A stretch of 28,564 bases of DNA from Parachlamydiales bacterium (GCA_020050965.1 JAGVJV010000286.1:1-28564); one strand, 5' to 3'; shown: positions 15,721-24,404, counted from the stretch's first letter. Notes: generated from the sequence alone by a model not told the origin. Translations and numbers: made by a program.

Positions 15721-18700
15721 ATGAGCACACCAGGAGTCCTTACTCGAGCCCATCTTCTAGATTATGAAACCCACTTTGTCACCGTTGATACCGCTTGTCG
15801 CTTAAAAGGTAAAACTGCAGAGATTAGATCTTTTAAAAATGGTTCAACGGAAGAAGTTCCTTTGATCATTCCAACCACTGCGGTTGCCAAACCAGGCGAT
15901 GACTCTATACAGCATCCCGAGCTATTGCCTCTTTATACCAAGAAGTTCATTCAGCATCTGTTGCTAACCCAGGGATTTGTACCAAAATTGGAGGGCAAAA
16001 AGGTAAAATTGAGACCTCCAATGGAGCGTGGTAGTATAGATCCGACTGTACAAAGCAAGCTTCAAATGCTTTGCGATGAACTGACAAAAGAAAACACTAA
16101 AGAACCTGTCTGCGATCTTCTTAAAGAATTCAGAGAGGCTATTACAAATGCAAAAACTGTAAAGGATCTTACGGTTGCTCAACAGCTTATTGAAGCAATC
16201 ATAGAGAAAGACTCCAAGGAAAATATCCGACGGATCCAAGCCTTTTTTTATTCCCTTCAACAAGACTACAATAATGCAGTTGCAATATACCTATCTGTTG
16301 GCGATATGGCCTTTAAGCGAGGAGATACCGACCAGGCAGCCTCTGATTACGAAGGTGCACTACATTGCAATCCATCCTCAGAAGGAGCTTTGAGGAATCT
16401 AGAAGAGCTGTTCGGCAGCAACTCAGACAGGGTAAAAAATTACTATTTATATGTTTATTTGCAAACAAAGCATGCTGCAGACAGCATGGATGAGTTATGC
16501 AGCAAATTAAAGACAAAAAATCTCACAAATCATTTAGAGGCAAAAGCCAAAGCAATGGCAGATTCTGCTCAGCGGGCATTCGATGCAGCTAAACTAAATG
16601 GAGACAATCCCCTCCTTGCGCTTGCAGACCCAGAAGCGAGTGATGAACAGGCCATTTGCAATGCAAGAAAACTCCTGGAAAAACCAAAAGAGTCTAATCC
16701 TGTAAAAGTTACTCGTGAAAGACGATCTACGCTCGCAAGTCCAATGGAATTTATGAAGTCGCTGAGCAAAAGTCCTACCAAAGAAAAAGACTCAGATGCA
16801 AAAACTCACCGATCTTCTAGGGATTCAACACCCGGACCTCAGAGAAATCCCTCGCCAAGGAATTCCGGAGCTTCTAGTGCAGCAGGCCTCAGTCCAATAA
16901 TTTCAGCCCGGCATTCCAGTGCTGCTGATGCACCTTCTCCCGGAAGTTTAAAACTTGTAAGATCGCCTGGCGAACAGCTCAAAAAATTGAAAGGGCTTGT
17001 GAAAGGTGGTTCAAAAGAAGATTCAACGCCTGTCCAGACTAAAGGACTAGAAGTGAGCAGTCCAACTCCAATACAAAAAGAAGTTGATCCAAAAAATGTA
17101 AAGTATGACCTTGGTTTAGCATTAAAAACAAAAATTAAAGGGAATATCGAGACCAAGCTTACAATACTGTGGAGTCATTATGTAAAAAAAGAAAACTGGC
17201 GCAAGGCTGAGATCATTGCAAAACTCATGTTCGATAGGTTGGGTGATATGAACTCAATCCTCAAATACGCTGAAGCCCTTAGGAGGAATAATAAAGTTGC
17301 TGAAGGTGCAGAACTTATATATCGAAACATTATTCAAGCCTATGAATCAAACAAGATAGATGATATTCCTCCCTATTTTTCTAAATTAAATGCAATCGAT
17401 AAGAATTGGGCATCTTTTGATGCAACTCGGCAAAGGACGCTTTGCTTATTAAGTAGCGCAAGCCCTGAAAATTTGGAGTTAGAGCCTTCTCCGCGTGAGA
17501 CAAAGAAAGAAGGCTTTTTAGGACCAAATGCTTTTTTCATGGATCATCCCCAATTTCTCGCTTGTTATACTAATGGCGAGCAAATCTTTTTAATAGGGAC
17601 GAGGGAAGCATGGGTGGAAACCCCTTCTAAAGGTATATCTAAACCTCACATGCTCGAGCTTGAAACTCCTTTGACCCTTTCAAGAAAGGAATCCATTCAG
17701 AATTATATCCAGATGGGATATGTTCCAGAGATTGTTGATGGAGTGGTCAAATTTCAGGTCCGCAAAGAGGATCTAGGCCATTTTAAAAGTCGGGCAGATT
17801 CCATTTTAAAGTCCAGTCCAGAAGAACCCCGTGTTAAAAAGGCCCTAAAAGAATTTCTAAAAATCCTCGATAATTCTCCGACTCTTGCTCAAGAGGCGCT
17901 AAAACGTTTTGCAGATAGTGAGTTATTGAATAAATCCTTAAGCGAAAGCTCCGCTAGCGCTATGCTGCTCTATGCCGATTTTCTTTTTGCCCGAAAAAAG
18001 TTGGTGCGAGCTGGTTCAGTCTATTTTAGTCTGGGCCAAAAAATAAAAGATCCGGAAAAGAAAAGGGTTTATTTAACAAGAGCTTATGTGTGCTTTCCAA
18101 ATGAAAAGTATGATGCAGCCCTTGCGGATTTAACAAAAAAAGAGGATGAGAAAAGCAAATATCTCCGTTATCTGACTGCCTATCTGTTGTCTTCTGGTCA
18201 AAACGATGCCTGTTATCAAAAATCTGCAAAAGATCCACTCATGCAACTCGCAAAGCTAAACAAGATTCCTGTGGATCAAAAAATTGAAAGGATACGAATA
18301 TACACTGCTCTCGCTAAAATTTATGAAGCATCCAATGTAGAAAATCAATACTATGAAAAGTGTATATTGGAATTTAATTGCGACAACGATTTGAAAAATG
18401 GAATAAAAGATATTCTTAATAAATGTCGCGACACTCCGACCATGAAAAGAGCTGCATGCAAAATTTTGGATGGGGTGCTTAGGAGATTCCCGGACCAAGC
18501 AGCAAGAGCATTCACGATCATTTTTAAGGTTTTCAAGAACAGGACTTCTCATCAATGGTATGTGGATTGGGAAAAAGATCCGCATGGGTACCGATTTGAT
18601 GGAGAAACTGGGTCGCTAGGTCGTAGAGAACTGGCGATTCTATCCCTGCAAAATGACTTATCAGGTATCGAAAAAACGACAAAAAGGCTCTTATATTTTT

Positions 18701-19026
18701 ATACGGATAAAAAGAAATTTGAAAAGGCCTATGCTGTTGCCCTATTTGCCTTTAAGAAGGGACTTTATTTTGAAAGAGAGTGCATTGGAGCGCTAAAAAA
18801 ACAAACGAAAATTAAAGAAGCAGCTCGCTGTGCAGTCGATTGCGCTTACACTCTTATCCGCAAAAAAAAATTATATCGTGCAAGCGAAATGATTAAAGAA
18901 CTAAACCAATTAGATCCCAAGCGCACCTCTTTTAAAAATGAAGAGAGATTCATGATTTCATTGATGGAAGAGGAAATCAAAAAATGGGAGCAAAATTCAG
19001 AGCCTGCAGAGACTGAGACTGCTTAA
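15721..19026 (+). CDS. Large TPR-type protein with internal duplication and Ser/Pro-rich linker
   Basis: 1101 residues, with GGGAG 8 bases upstream of the ATG. There are two homologous halves. Each begins with a domain of about 130-150 residues (about 10-165 and 600-745), recognisable by FIQHLLLTQGFVPKLEGKKV versus SIQNYIQMGYVPEIVDGVV, followed by helical TPR-like repeats (FKRGDTDQAASDYEGALHCN; RAGSVYFSLGQKIKDPEKK). Between them, residues about 333-420 are low-complexity and rich in Ser, Pro and Lys (SPTKEKDSD, PGPQRNPSPRNSGASSAAG), a probably disordered region. No signal peptide or membrane segment. Known: TPR scaffolds are common among chlamydial secreted proteins and chaperones. Inference: a large scaffold or effector. 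The transcript ends at the hairpin at 19104-19158. Confidence 0.8.
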   Translation: MSTPGVLTRAHLLDYETHFVTVDTACRLKGKTAEIRSFKNGSTEEVPLIIPTTAVAKPGDDSIQHPELLPLYTKKFIQHLLLTQGFVPKLEGKKVKLRPPMERGSIDPTVQSKLQMLCDELTKENTKEPVCDLLKEFREAITNAKTVKDLTVAQQLIEAIIEKDSKENIRRIQAFFYSLQQDYNNAVAIYLSVGDMAFKRGDTDQAASDYEGALHCNPSSEGALRNLEELFGSNSDRVKNYYLYVYLQTKHAADSMDELCSKLKTKNLTNHLEAKAKAMADSAQRAFDAAKLNGDNPLLALADPEASDEQAICNARKLLEKPKESNPVKVTRERRSTLASPMEFMKSLSKSPTKEKDSDAKTHRSSRDSTPGPQRNPSPRNSGASSAAGLSPIISARHSSAADAPSPGSLKLVRSPGEQLKKLKGLVKGGSKEDSTPVQTKGLEVSSPTPIQKEVDPKNVKYDLGLALKTKIKGNIETKLTILWSHYVKKENWRKAEIIAKLMFDRLGDMNSILKYAEALRRNNKVAEGAELIYRNIIQAYESNKIDDIPPYFSKLNAIDKNWASFDATRQRTLCLLSSASPENLELEPSPRETKKEGFLGPNAFFMDHPQFLACYTNGEQIFLIGTREAWVETPSKGISKPHMLELETPLTLSRKESIQNYIQMGYVPEIVDGVVKFQVRKEDLGHFKSRADSILKSSPEEPRVKKALKEFLKILDNSPTLAQEALKRFADSELLNKSLSESSASAMLLYADFLFARKKLVRAGSVYFSLGQKIKDPEKKRVYLTRAYVCFPNEKYDAALADLTKKEDEKSKYLRYLTAYLLSSGQNDACYQKSAKDPLMQLAKLNKIPVDQKIERIRIYTALAKIYEASNVENQYYEKCILEFNCDNDLKNGIKDILNKCRDTPTMKRAACKILDGVLRRFPDQAARAFTIIFKVFKNRTSHQWYVDWEKDPHGYRFDGETGSLGRRELAILSLQNDLSGIEKTTKRLLYFYTDKKKFEKAYAVALFAFKKGLYFERECIGALKKQTKIKEAARCAVDCAYTLIRKKKLYRASEMIKELNQLDPKRTSFKNEERFMISLMEEEIKKWEQNSEPAETETA

Positions 19027-19103
19027 CTCAGATTGCTCTACCGAAAATGATTCAAAAGCCTACCGATGGGCGGGTTGAAAGCGGCAAAAAAATAGAATCC
19101 CAG

Positions 19104-19158
19104 CAAGCGCGTCTGAGCCTTTCTCACTAGGGGGAAGGGCTCAGACCCGCTTGTTTTT
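19104..19158 (+). terminator. Rho-independent terminator, long stem
   Basis: CAAGCG-C-GTCTGAGCC-TTTC pairs with GGAA-GGGCTCAGAC-C-CGCTTG around a short loop and is followed by TTTTT (19154-19158). It ends the large TPR gene. Read on the minus strand, the same stem is followed about 11 bases later by a T7 run, so it may also stop the convergent hscC operon, whose last stop codon is at 19160. Confidence 0.85.
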
Positions 19159-19159
19159 C

Positions 19160-20701
19160 CTATCCTTTTGTTGGATTCAATATTTCATTGATGCAGGCGA
19201 CGGTGGCCGGATGTCCATATTTAGTAGCCTTGTCGAGCAAGGTTTGCCCATCGTCAGATTGCAGGTGGATGTCGGCGCCTGCTTCGAGGAGAAGGCCGAT
19301 GATCACGTGCGATAATTCAATCGACTCTTGAGTGAAGAACTTTGGGAGGGCCCAGTGCAGAGGAGGGATACCGCTCGATTTCCGATTAGGGTCTGCCCCC
19401 GCTTTGAGTAGCATCTCTACCATTTCAGGATCTAAACGGGCTACGGATGTGCATAAAGGGGTGCTGGGCCTTTCTGCGTGCTCAGGATACCGGATACGGT
19501 AACGATCCCATGGGTATCCTCCTACATCATCAGGGTGAAGACCGTAGTCTAAAAGGAATTTGAGCACCTCATGGTGGCCATAATGGGCAGCAGCAAAGAG
19601 GAGTGTGTAACTGATTTTAGATGAGCATTGATAAGGATCGGAGCCACGCGCAAGGAGTTCTTTCACAATCGGTAGATCGTTGTTGTAGACCGCAGCCATG
19701 AGGGCAGTATGGGTGCAAGAATTGGGCAGGTCAAGGGCGCCGAGCTCGATCAGTTTGCGATAGGCATAATAGTTTTGGACTTTTACAGCAATAAACAGCG
19801 GCGAGAGGTAGGAGGGGGCGACCCGCTCGTTAAGATCGGCATCGGATTCGATTAGATCATCAAATTGATCATGCTCATGATTCAGGATTGCCATGTGCAA
19901 GGGGGGAAGCGCTGTCTGTGTCAAATTTTCATCGTCGAAGTAGGAAATAAATCCGTAATGCCACAGGTTATAGCGGATGTTTCGGATATAGATGGCATGG
20001 GCTGGGTCAATCTGCTCAAGGAGCAGCTGAGCAATGTCAAAGTGACCTTTTTTTAAAGCATCGTCGACCGAAAACATCAATTTATCGGGAGAAGCAGAAT
20101 AGTCGAGCAAATATTCCACTACATATAAATCCCCTTCTCGAATGATCGCTTCTAATTGCTTGGCAAAAGGATGGCTCCGTTTTTGACGCAAATCGTTCCA
20201 ACCGAAAAGGAGAAAGGCAGTTAAGAATAGGTACTTATCATTTTCGTTCGAAAGTAACTCCAGAAGCCCCTCTTGAAAGTAGTGGGAGACCCCTAAGTGG
20301 TTAAAAGCCCCCTCTTTTTTCCATTTGCGTAGGAGTTTGGGGTCATAAGTTTCAGTAAATTCTCCAAGCAGCTTGGATGCGAATTGCTCAGCCTCAGATT
20401 TTTTGGGCAGGTTGTCAAGGGGGGCGGCTTTGGGCAGAGAGACTTTCCTTTGCCCCTGCTCCTCTTCTTGTTCGATAGGATCGGCTTTGGGTATCCAAGT
20501 AGGCTTTTTCTCACTTTGGGAAGGTGCGACAAAAGTTGCTGGCTCTGCTTTAAGCGCTTTTTCGTAGGCCTCTCGCAGTTTCTGAAACCCCTCTGGATCT
20601 ACCTCGGGCTTGGTTTCTTTAAGGCGCAGAGCATAGGCTGTGCGGATTGCCTTAGCATCTGAGGTCGGTTCAATCCCTAAAATATTCCAAATTGACTTCA
20701 T
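19160..20701 (-). CDS. J-domain-like/ankyrin fusion protein, HscC partner candidate
   Basis: 513 residues. Residues 1-50 are a J-like domain (WNILGIEPTSDAKAIRTAYA, DPEGFQKLREAYEKAL) of the kind found beside hscC in other bacteria. The HPD signature is replaced by K31-P32-E33. A charged, Pro-rich linker (about 55-105) and a helical section (about 110-185) follow, then ankyrin repeats from about 190 to 505 (SPLFIAVKVQNYYAYRKLIE, THTALMAAVYNNDLPIVKEL, PPLHWALPKF, DDGQTLLDKATKYGHPATVA). No signal peptide or membrane anchor. The ankyrin part is clearly paralogous to the upstream gene. The ATG overlaps that gene's stop by 4 bases. Inference: a co-chaperone or adaptor that brings ankyrin-bound clients to the HscC-type Hsp70. 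Last gene of the operon. Confidence 0.88.
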   Translation of the reverse strand: MKSIWNILGIEPTSDAKAIRTAYALRLKETKPEVDPEGFQKLREAYEKALKAEPATFVAPSQSEKKPTWIPKADPIEQEEEQGQRKVSLPKAAPLDNLPKKSEAEQFASKLLGEFTETYDPKLLRKWKKEGAFNHLGVSHYFQEGLLELLSNENDKYLFLTAFLLFGWNDLRQKRSHPFAKQLEAIIREGDLYVVEYLLDYSASPDKLMFSVDDALKKGHFDIAQLLLEQIDPAHAIYIRNIRYNLWHYGFISYFDDENLTQTALPPLHMAILNHEHDQFDDLIESDADLNERVAPSYLSPLFIAVKVQNYYAYRKLIELGALDLPNSCTHTALMAAVYNNDLPIVKELLARGSDPYQCSSKISYTLLFAAAHYGHHEVLKFLLDYGLHPDDVGGYPWDRYRIRYPEHAERPSTPLCTSVARLDPEMVEMLLKAGADPNRKSSGIPPLHWALPKFFTQESIELSHVIIGLLLEAGADIHLQSDDGQTLLDKATKYGHPATVACINEILNPTKG

Positions 20702-21981
20702 CGTTCGTACTCGCAGGGAATTTTCCCCCTTAAATCTTTTTCATCTGCAGGAGCGCCGCATTTGACTAAATGCTCAGCGATCTCTTTTTGTCCAGTGGCA
20801 TAGGCCTTGATTAGGCATTTGGCGTCAATCTTGGCCCCATGGGCAATGAGAAGGTCGATCATCTTTTTATATTTTTCGACTAGGGCAAAATAATCGATCG
20901 TCTCGCTCAGTGGAAAACGGTAGCAAGGCATCGCAAAATGGAGTGGAGGAATACCGTTGGAAGGGCGATTGGGGTCGGCACCTGCATTCAGGAGAACTTC
21001 GACCACTTCGACATGCCCGTTTAAGGCTGCAGCAGTGAGCGCGGTGTACGCAGAGCCATAAAAGAGTTCTGTATAGATCTCTTTTCCTTCAGGATCCCAA
21101 TCAGGATGGAGTCCCAAAGTGAGCAGATATTTTAACATGCCGATCAAGCCAAACCTCGCTGCAGAATAGACCAATGTGCAATAACCTTCCTGAGCATATT
21201 GTTTGGGATCAGAGCCGCGGGCAATGAGTTCCTTGACGATCTCTAGTTCATTCCAATAAACCGCTGCAAAAAGGGCGGTGTGCTTTAAGTGAGAAGGAGG
21301 ATCCTGTGCGCCAAGATCCATCAGCCTGCGATAGGCGTGCTTGTTCTGAGTATGCACAGCGACAAAAAGGGGCGAATAATGATAGTGCGGTGCTGTTTGG
21401 TTAATATCCACACCGCGATCTAGCAATAGATCCACCATTTCATTTCGACTAAGAGCAATAGCAAGATGGAGCGGGGCAAGACCATTGCTTAAAGTTTCAT
21501 GCAAATCAGTATCCAGATTAAAAGCGGCGAGGTCATTTTGAATGATAGCTTGAAAAATGGGAGAAAGAGAATCAAAAGCAACGGGTTGACAAGAGACATC
21601 TAACTTCTCCAAGCAGGTCCGATCGATAAATCGGGTGAAACCAGCCGCGACAGTATTCGCATACAACATCCCGGTATAAGTGCTTGAATCGAGCTTACTC
21701 ATCACGGCGCTAATGATCTCCCAATCCCCGTGATGGACTGCAAAATTAAGGGCATTGGAACAAGTACCTTTGGTAATATCTCCCCCATTTTTTAGGGGAT
21801 CGGCACCTGCTTCCAGAAGACGTTTTACAGCTTTTGCAAATCCCCGTTGTACTGCCAAAATTAAGGCCGTTTCACCTTCGCTATTGGTCTGGTTGGGGTC
21901 TTCTCCTGCATCGAGCAGTTGACATAGGAGCGTAAAGGAATCAAGACGGGCAGCGCGCAGCAGTGGAGATTCGAGAGTCAT
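20698..21981 (-). CDS. Ankyrin-repeat protein of the hscC operon
   Basis: 427 residues, ankyrin repeats throughout: SPLLRAARLDSFTLLCQLLD, GETALILAVQRGFAKAVKRL, APLHLAIALSRNEMVDLLLD, SPLFVAVHTQNKHAYRRLMD, YTALTAAALNGHVEVVEVLL. The repeats are interrupted at about 105-150 by a non-ankyrin helical stretch. Much of the array aligns unit by unit with the J-ankyrin neighbour (TALFAAVYWNELEIVKELIARGSDP versus TALMAAVYNNDLPIVKELLARGSDP in part), so the two arose by tandem duplication. No signal peptide. The start shares one base with the hscC stop (TAATG) and the stop overlaps the J-ankyrin start by 4 bases, which indicates coupled translation and probably balanced amounts. Confidence 0.9.
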   Translation of the reverse strand: MTLESPLLRAARLDSFTLLCQLLDAGEDPNQTNSEGETALILAVQRGFAKAVKRLLEAGADPLKNGGDITKGTCSNALNFAVHHGDWEIISAVMSKLDSSTYTGMLYANTVAAGFTRFIDRTCLEKLDVSCQPVAFDSLSPIFQAIIQNDLAAFNLDTDLHETLSNGLAPLHLAIALSRNEMVDLLLDRGVDINQTAPHYHYSPLFVAVHTQNKHAYRRLMDLGAQDPPSHLKHTALFAAVYWNELEIVKELIARGSDPKQYAQEGYCTLVYSAARFGLIGMLKYLLTLGLHPDWDPEGKEIYTELFYGSAYTALTAAALNGHVEVVEVLLNAGADPNRPSNGIPPLHFAMPCYRFPLSETIDYFALVEKYKKMIDLLIAHGAKIDAKCLIKAYATGQKEIAEHLVKCGAPADEKDLRGKIPCEYER

Positions 21982-23651
21982 TAAAATAGCCTTTGAAAAG
22001 TTTCAATAAATTCTAAGGCCAGAAGGCGCTCCTCTGCAATCTGCTCTTGATCTTGGGTCTCTAGAATCGACAGAAATAGGCTAATCTGCTCGTCGATTTC
22101 CTCGCGCTCTTCCCCTTTAAAGAATGAGTAGAGATTTTCCAGCTCGGCCAGCACTTGCCGATTTTCGATTCGATCGCGCGGGTGGACTTTTAGGCTCTGA
22201 AGTTTTTCTAAACAGGCTTTAATTTCATTTTCGGAGAGCTCATGATTTTGGTTGCTGAACAGGGCCGTTTTCTTTATGCCCGTGCTTACAACGGTCACCT
22301 CTACTTCAAGGAGTCCATTAATATCGTAGGTAAAGCGGACCTCAAATGGCTCTTCGCCAGCTTTCGCCCGAGGAAGCGCGATGGAAAGTTCGCCGATTTT
22401 GACATTCTCATCGACATTGTAGCTTTCCCCCTGGTAGACGGGAATCAATACCTGCGTTTGGTAGTCGTTAGTGGTGACAAGCCTCTCCACACGGCTAGCA
22501 GGAATAGTGGTATTCCTCTCGATAATCGGATAAAATTTAGTCCCACTTCCATGCCGATTTTTATAAGCCCGCACATCGGTGCCGAGCGAATAGGGGCACA
22601 CATCGGTGATCACCACATCGGCAAGATCGCGGTGCTGCTCTTTTAAAGCCGCCTGCACTGCCGCGCCAAGACCTACCGCCTCATCGGGGTGGAGAACCAT
22701 CTGCGGGAATTTCCCAAACATCTTTGCCACTTCACTAGCGATAACCGGCATCCGGGTAGCGCCTCCCACTAAAATGACTAAATCGAGCTGATCGGGCAAA
22801 ATCCGGGCATCGCGCAGCGCTTTCTCAAGGGGGATCTTAATCCTCTCCATGAGTGGCGCGACGAGTTCATTGAATTTGGCAACTGTCACCAAAATCTCTG
22901 TCCCATCGAATTGGAACAGCACTTCATCTTTGCCGCTCAGTAGGTGGAGGACCTTCTGCGTTTCCTGCCGCATCCTGGTCCTTTGGCTTTCGTCAAATCC
23001 ATTGTAATCGATCTGGTGCCTCTTCATCATCTCATGCACGAGATATTGCTCTAAAGCATCTGTAAAGTCCTCGCCGCCCAGACGATTGTCCCCGGCGCTA
23101 GACCTCACCTCGATTACGCCGCTAAAAAGCTCGACAATCGAGACGTCGAATGTGCCGCCTCCTAAGTCGAAAATCAGAAATTTGGACTCCCCATCCCGAT
23201 TATGCAGCCCATAAGCCAGGGCAGCGGCGGTCGGTTCGTTGAGGAGCCGTTCCACCTTTAGGCCAGCAAGTTGCCCTGCCATACGGGTCGCCTTCCTTTG
23301 GGTGTCGTTAAAATAGGCCGGCACGGTGATCACCGCCTCGGTTATTTTTGTCTTGAGATAGGTCTCAGCATCGCGAATCAGGCTCTGCAGTACTAGTGCG
23401 CTAAGCTCTTCAGGACGAAAGGAATGAGGCCCCAAATGAAGCACCTTATTGGTCCCCATATACCGCTTAAAATTGGCTAAAAAAGGATTATTACTTGTCG
23501 GCTTCCCTACGATGATGTTCCCAGAGCTATCTAGGCTGATGATCGACGGGGTCAAAAATGTCCCTTGGCTGTTTGGGATTAATTTGGGCTTCCCCTCTTC
23601 CCACACTGCTATTAAACTATTGGTCGTCCCTAAATCTATCCCTACGATCAT
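21981..23651 (-). CDS. hscC: HscC-type Hsp70 chaperone
   Basis: 556 residues, the length I recall for E. coli HscC and shorter than DnaK (about 640). The start is the ATG at 23649-23651 (MIVGIDLGTTNS), with AAGAGG 7 bases upstream; the longer frame begins with a TTG inside the -35 box and is rejected. ATPase motifs: phosphate 1 IVGIDLGTTNS, connect 1 AVITVPAYFNDTQRKATRMAG, NEPTAAALAYGL, phosphate 2 FDLGGGTFDVS, adenosine motif LVGGATRMP. The substrate-binding beta domain (about 375-500) is followed by a very short helical lid, as in HscC rather than DnaK. Known: HscC works with atypical J proteins (DjlB/DjlC in E. coli) and is not the main folding chaperone. Here it heads an operon with two ankyrin proteins, one of them J-like. 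Confidence 0.92.
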   Translation of the reverse strand: MIVGIDLGTTNSLIAVWEEGKPKLIPNSQGTFLTPSIISLDSSGNIIVGKPTSNNPFLANFKRYMGTNKVLHLGPHSFRPEELSALVLQSLIRDAETYLKTKITEAVITVPAYFNDTQRKATRMAGQLAGLKVERLLNEPTAAALAYGLHNRDGESKFLIFDLGGGTFDVSIVELFSGVIEVRSSAGDNRLGGEDFTDALEQYLVHEMMKRHQIDYNGFDESQRTRMRQETQKVLHLLSGKDEVLFQFDGTEILVTVAKFNELVAPLMERIKIPLEKALRDARILPDQLDLVILVGGATRMPVIASEVAKMFGKFPQMVLHPDEAVGLGAAVQAALKEQHRDLADVVITDVCPYSLGTDVRAYKNRHGSGTKFYPIIERNTTIPASRVERLVTTNDYQTQVLIPVYQGESYNVDENVKIGELSIALPRAKAGEEPFEVRFTYDINGLLEVEVTVVSTGIKKTALFSNQNHELSENEIKACLEKLQSLKVHPRDRIENRQVLAELENLYSFFKGEEREEIDEQISLFLSILETQDQEQIAEERLLALEFIETFQRLF

Positions 23652-23673
23652 ATTTCCTCTTAAAGATGAAAGG

Positions 23674-23702
23674 AGTATACTATTAGACAATGGAATTGTC
23701 AA
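23674..23702 (-). promoter_or_regulatory. Near-consensus sigma70-type promoter of the hscC operon
   Basis: On the minus strand: TTGACA (23697-23702, perfect -35), a 17-base spacer, then TATACT (23674-23679). The predicted start near 23667 gives a leader of about 15 bases ending in the AAGAGG ribosome site. This is the strongest promoter match seen in the window. Confidence 0.75.
23686..23700. promoter_or_regulatory. Perfect inverted repeat inside the hscC promoter, candidate operator
   Basis: GACAAT-GGA-ATTGTC: six-base arms around three bases, lying in the spacer and overlapping the -35 box. A protein bound here would block the hscC promoter and could also affect the divergent TPR gene. It is short enough to arise by chance, and part of it is fixed by the TTGACA box. 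Confidence 0.4.
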
Positions 23703-23708
23703 ATATTT

Positions 23709-24404
23709 ATGACCATAGATACTAAAATAAACAACAACCTTCCCAAATCTGGATTTACTATTCCTTTATTGGACACTTTAATTAAAGTAAAAGAATATAA
23801 AGGGGCTAAGAAATGTATTTCTCAAATGTTTGCTAAGGATGGATTTCGGAAAGATCAGCTAGTTGAATTACTCTTCCGGGCTGCATTTATCTTCAATAAA
23901 TGCGACGAAGCTGTAGCAGCGGAGCGATATGCGAGACAAGGGCTTGTGCTATTGAAGACTTTACCAGCAACACCCCAATATGATACGATGTGCTGGCGGT
24001 ATTTATCACAAATCTATAATTCCTTGCAGAAGCAAAATAGGGGCGATGAGACCAAGGCGATCCTGCAAAAAGCCAGCGTTCTGAATGACCTCAGTCCCCA
24101 TGACAAATTCACTGTTTTCTGCCGCTATGCAAGGTGCTTAATAGCATCCACGGAATTTACCGAGGCGGCGCAATGGTTAAAGAAAGCTCGGGACTTAGCT
24201 GAAACTCCGGTTTTAAAGTCAAAGGTCTGCTATCTTTGGGTTCTCTATAGCAAAAAAACTGAAGATTGGGATGCAGTAATTTTGGCAGCTCAGGCGGGGA
24301 TCAAACTATTAAGAGAATCGGATATCGGTGAATCTAGGGAATTGTGGAAACTAGAAAGCGAATTATATAAGGCCAAAATCTGCAAAGAGCTTAATGAATA
24401 TTAA
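23709..24404 (+). CDS. TPR-like helical repeat protein divergent from hscC
   Basis: 231 residues, all helical with TPR spacing: AVAAERYARQGLVLLKTLPA, MCWRYLSQIYNSLQKQNRGD, CRYARCLIASTEFTEAAQWL, YLWVLYSKKTEDWDAVILAA. About five or six degenerate TPR units. No signal peptide or membrane segment. The ATG at 23709 has only a poor ribosome site (TGGAAT, 12 bases upstream). It diverges from hscC with 57 bases between start codons, so the two share one regulatory region. Inference: a small adaptor or co-chaperone scaffold possibly linked to the Hsp70 system. It ends at the edge of the terminator that serves the convergent SH2-like gene. Confidence 0.72.
   Translation: MTIDTKINNNLPKSGFTIPLLDTLIKVKEYKGAKKCISQMFAKDGFRKDQLVELLFRAAFIFNKCDEAVAAERYARQGLVLLKTLPATPQYDTMCWRYLSQIYNSLQKQNRGDETKAILQKASVLNDLSPHDKFTVFCRYARCLIASTEFTEAAQWLKKARDLAETPVLKSKVCYLWVLYSKKTEDWDAVILAAQAGIKLLRESDIGESRELWKLESELYKAKICKELNEY

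Noticed and set aside
23652..23702. Longer hscC reading frame starting at a TTG
   Set aside because: The TTG is part of the -35 box TTGACA, and the extra 17 residues do not belong to any Hsp70 N-terminus.
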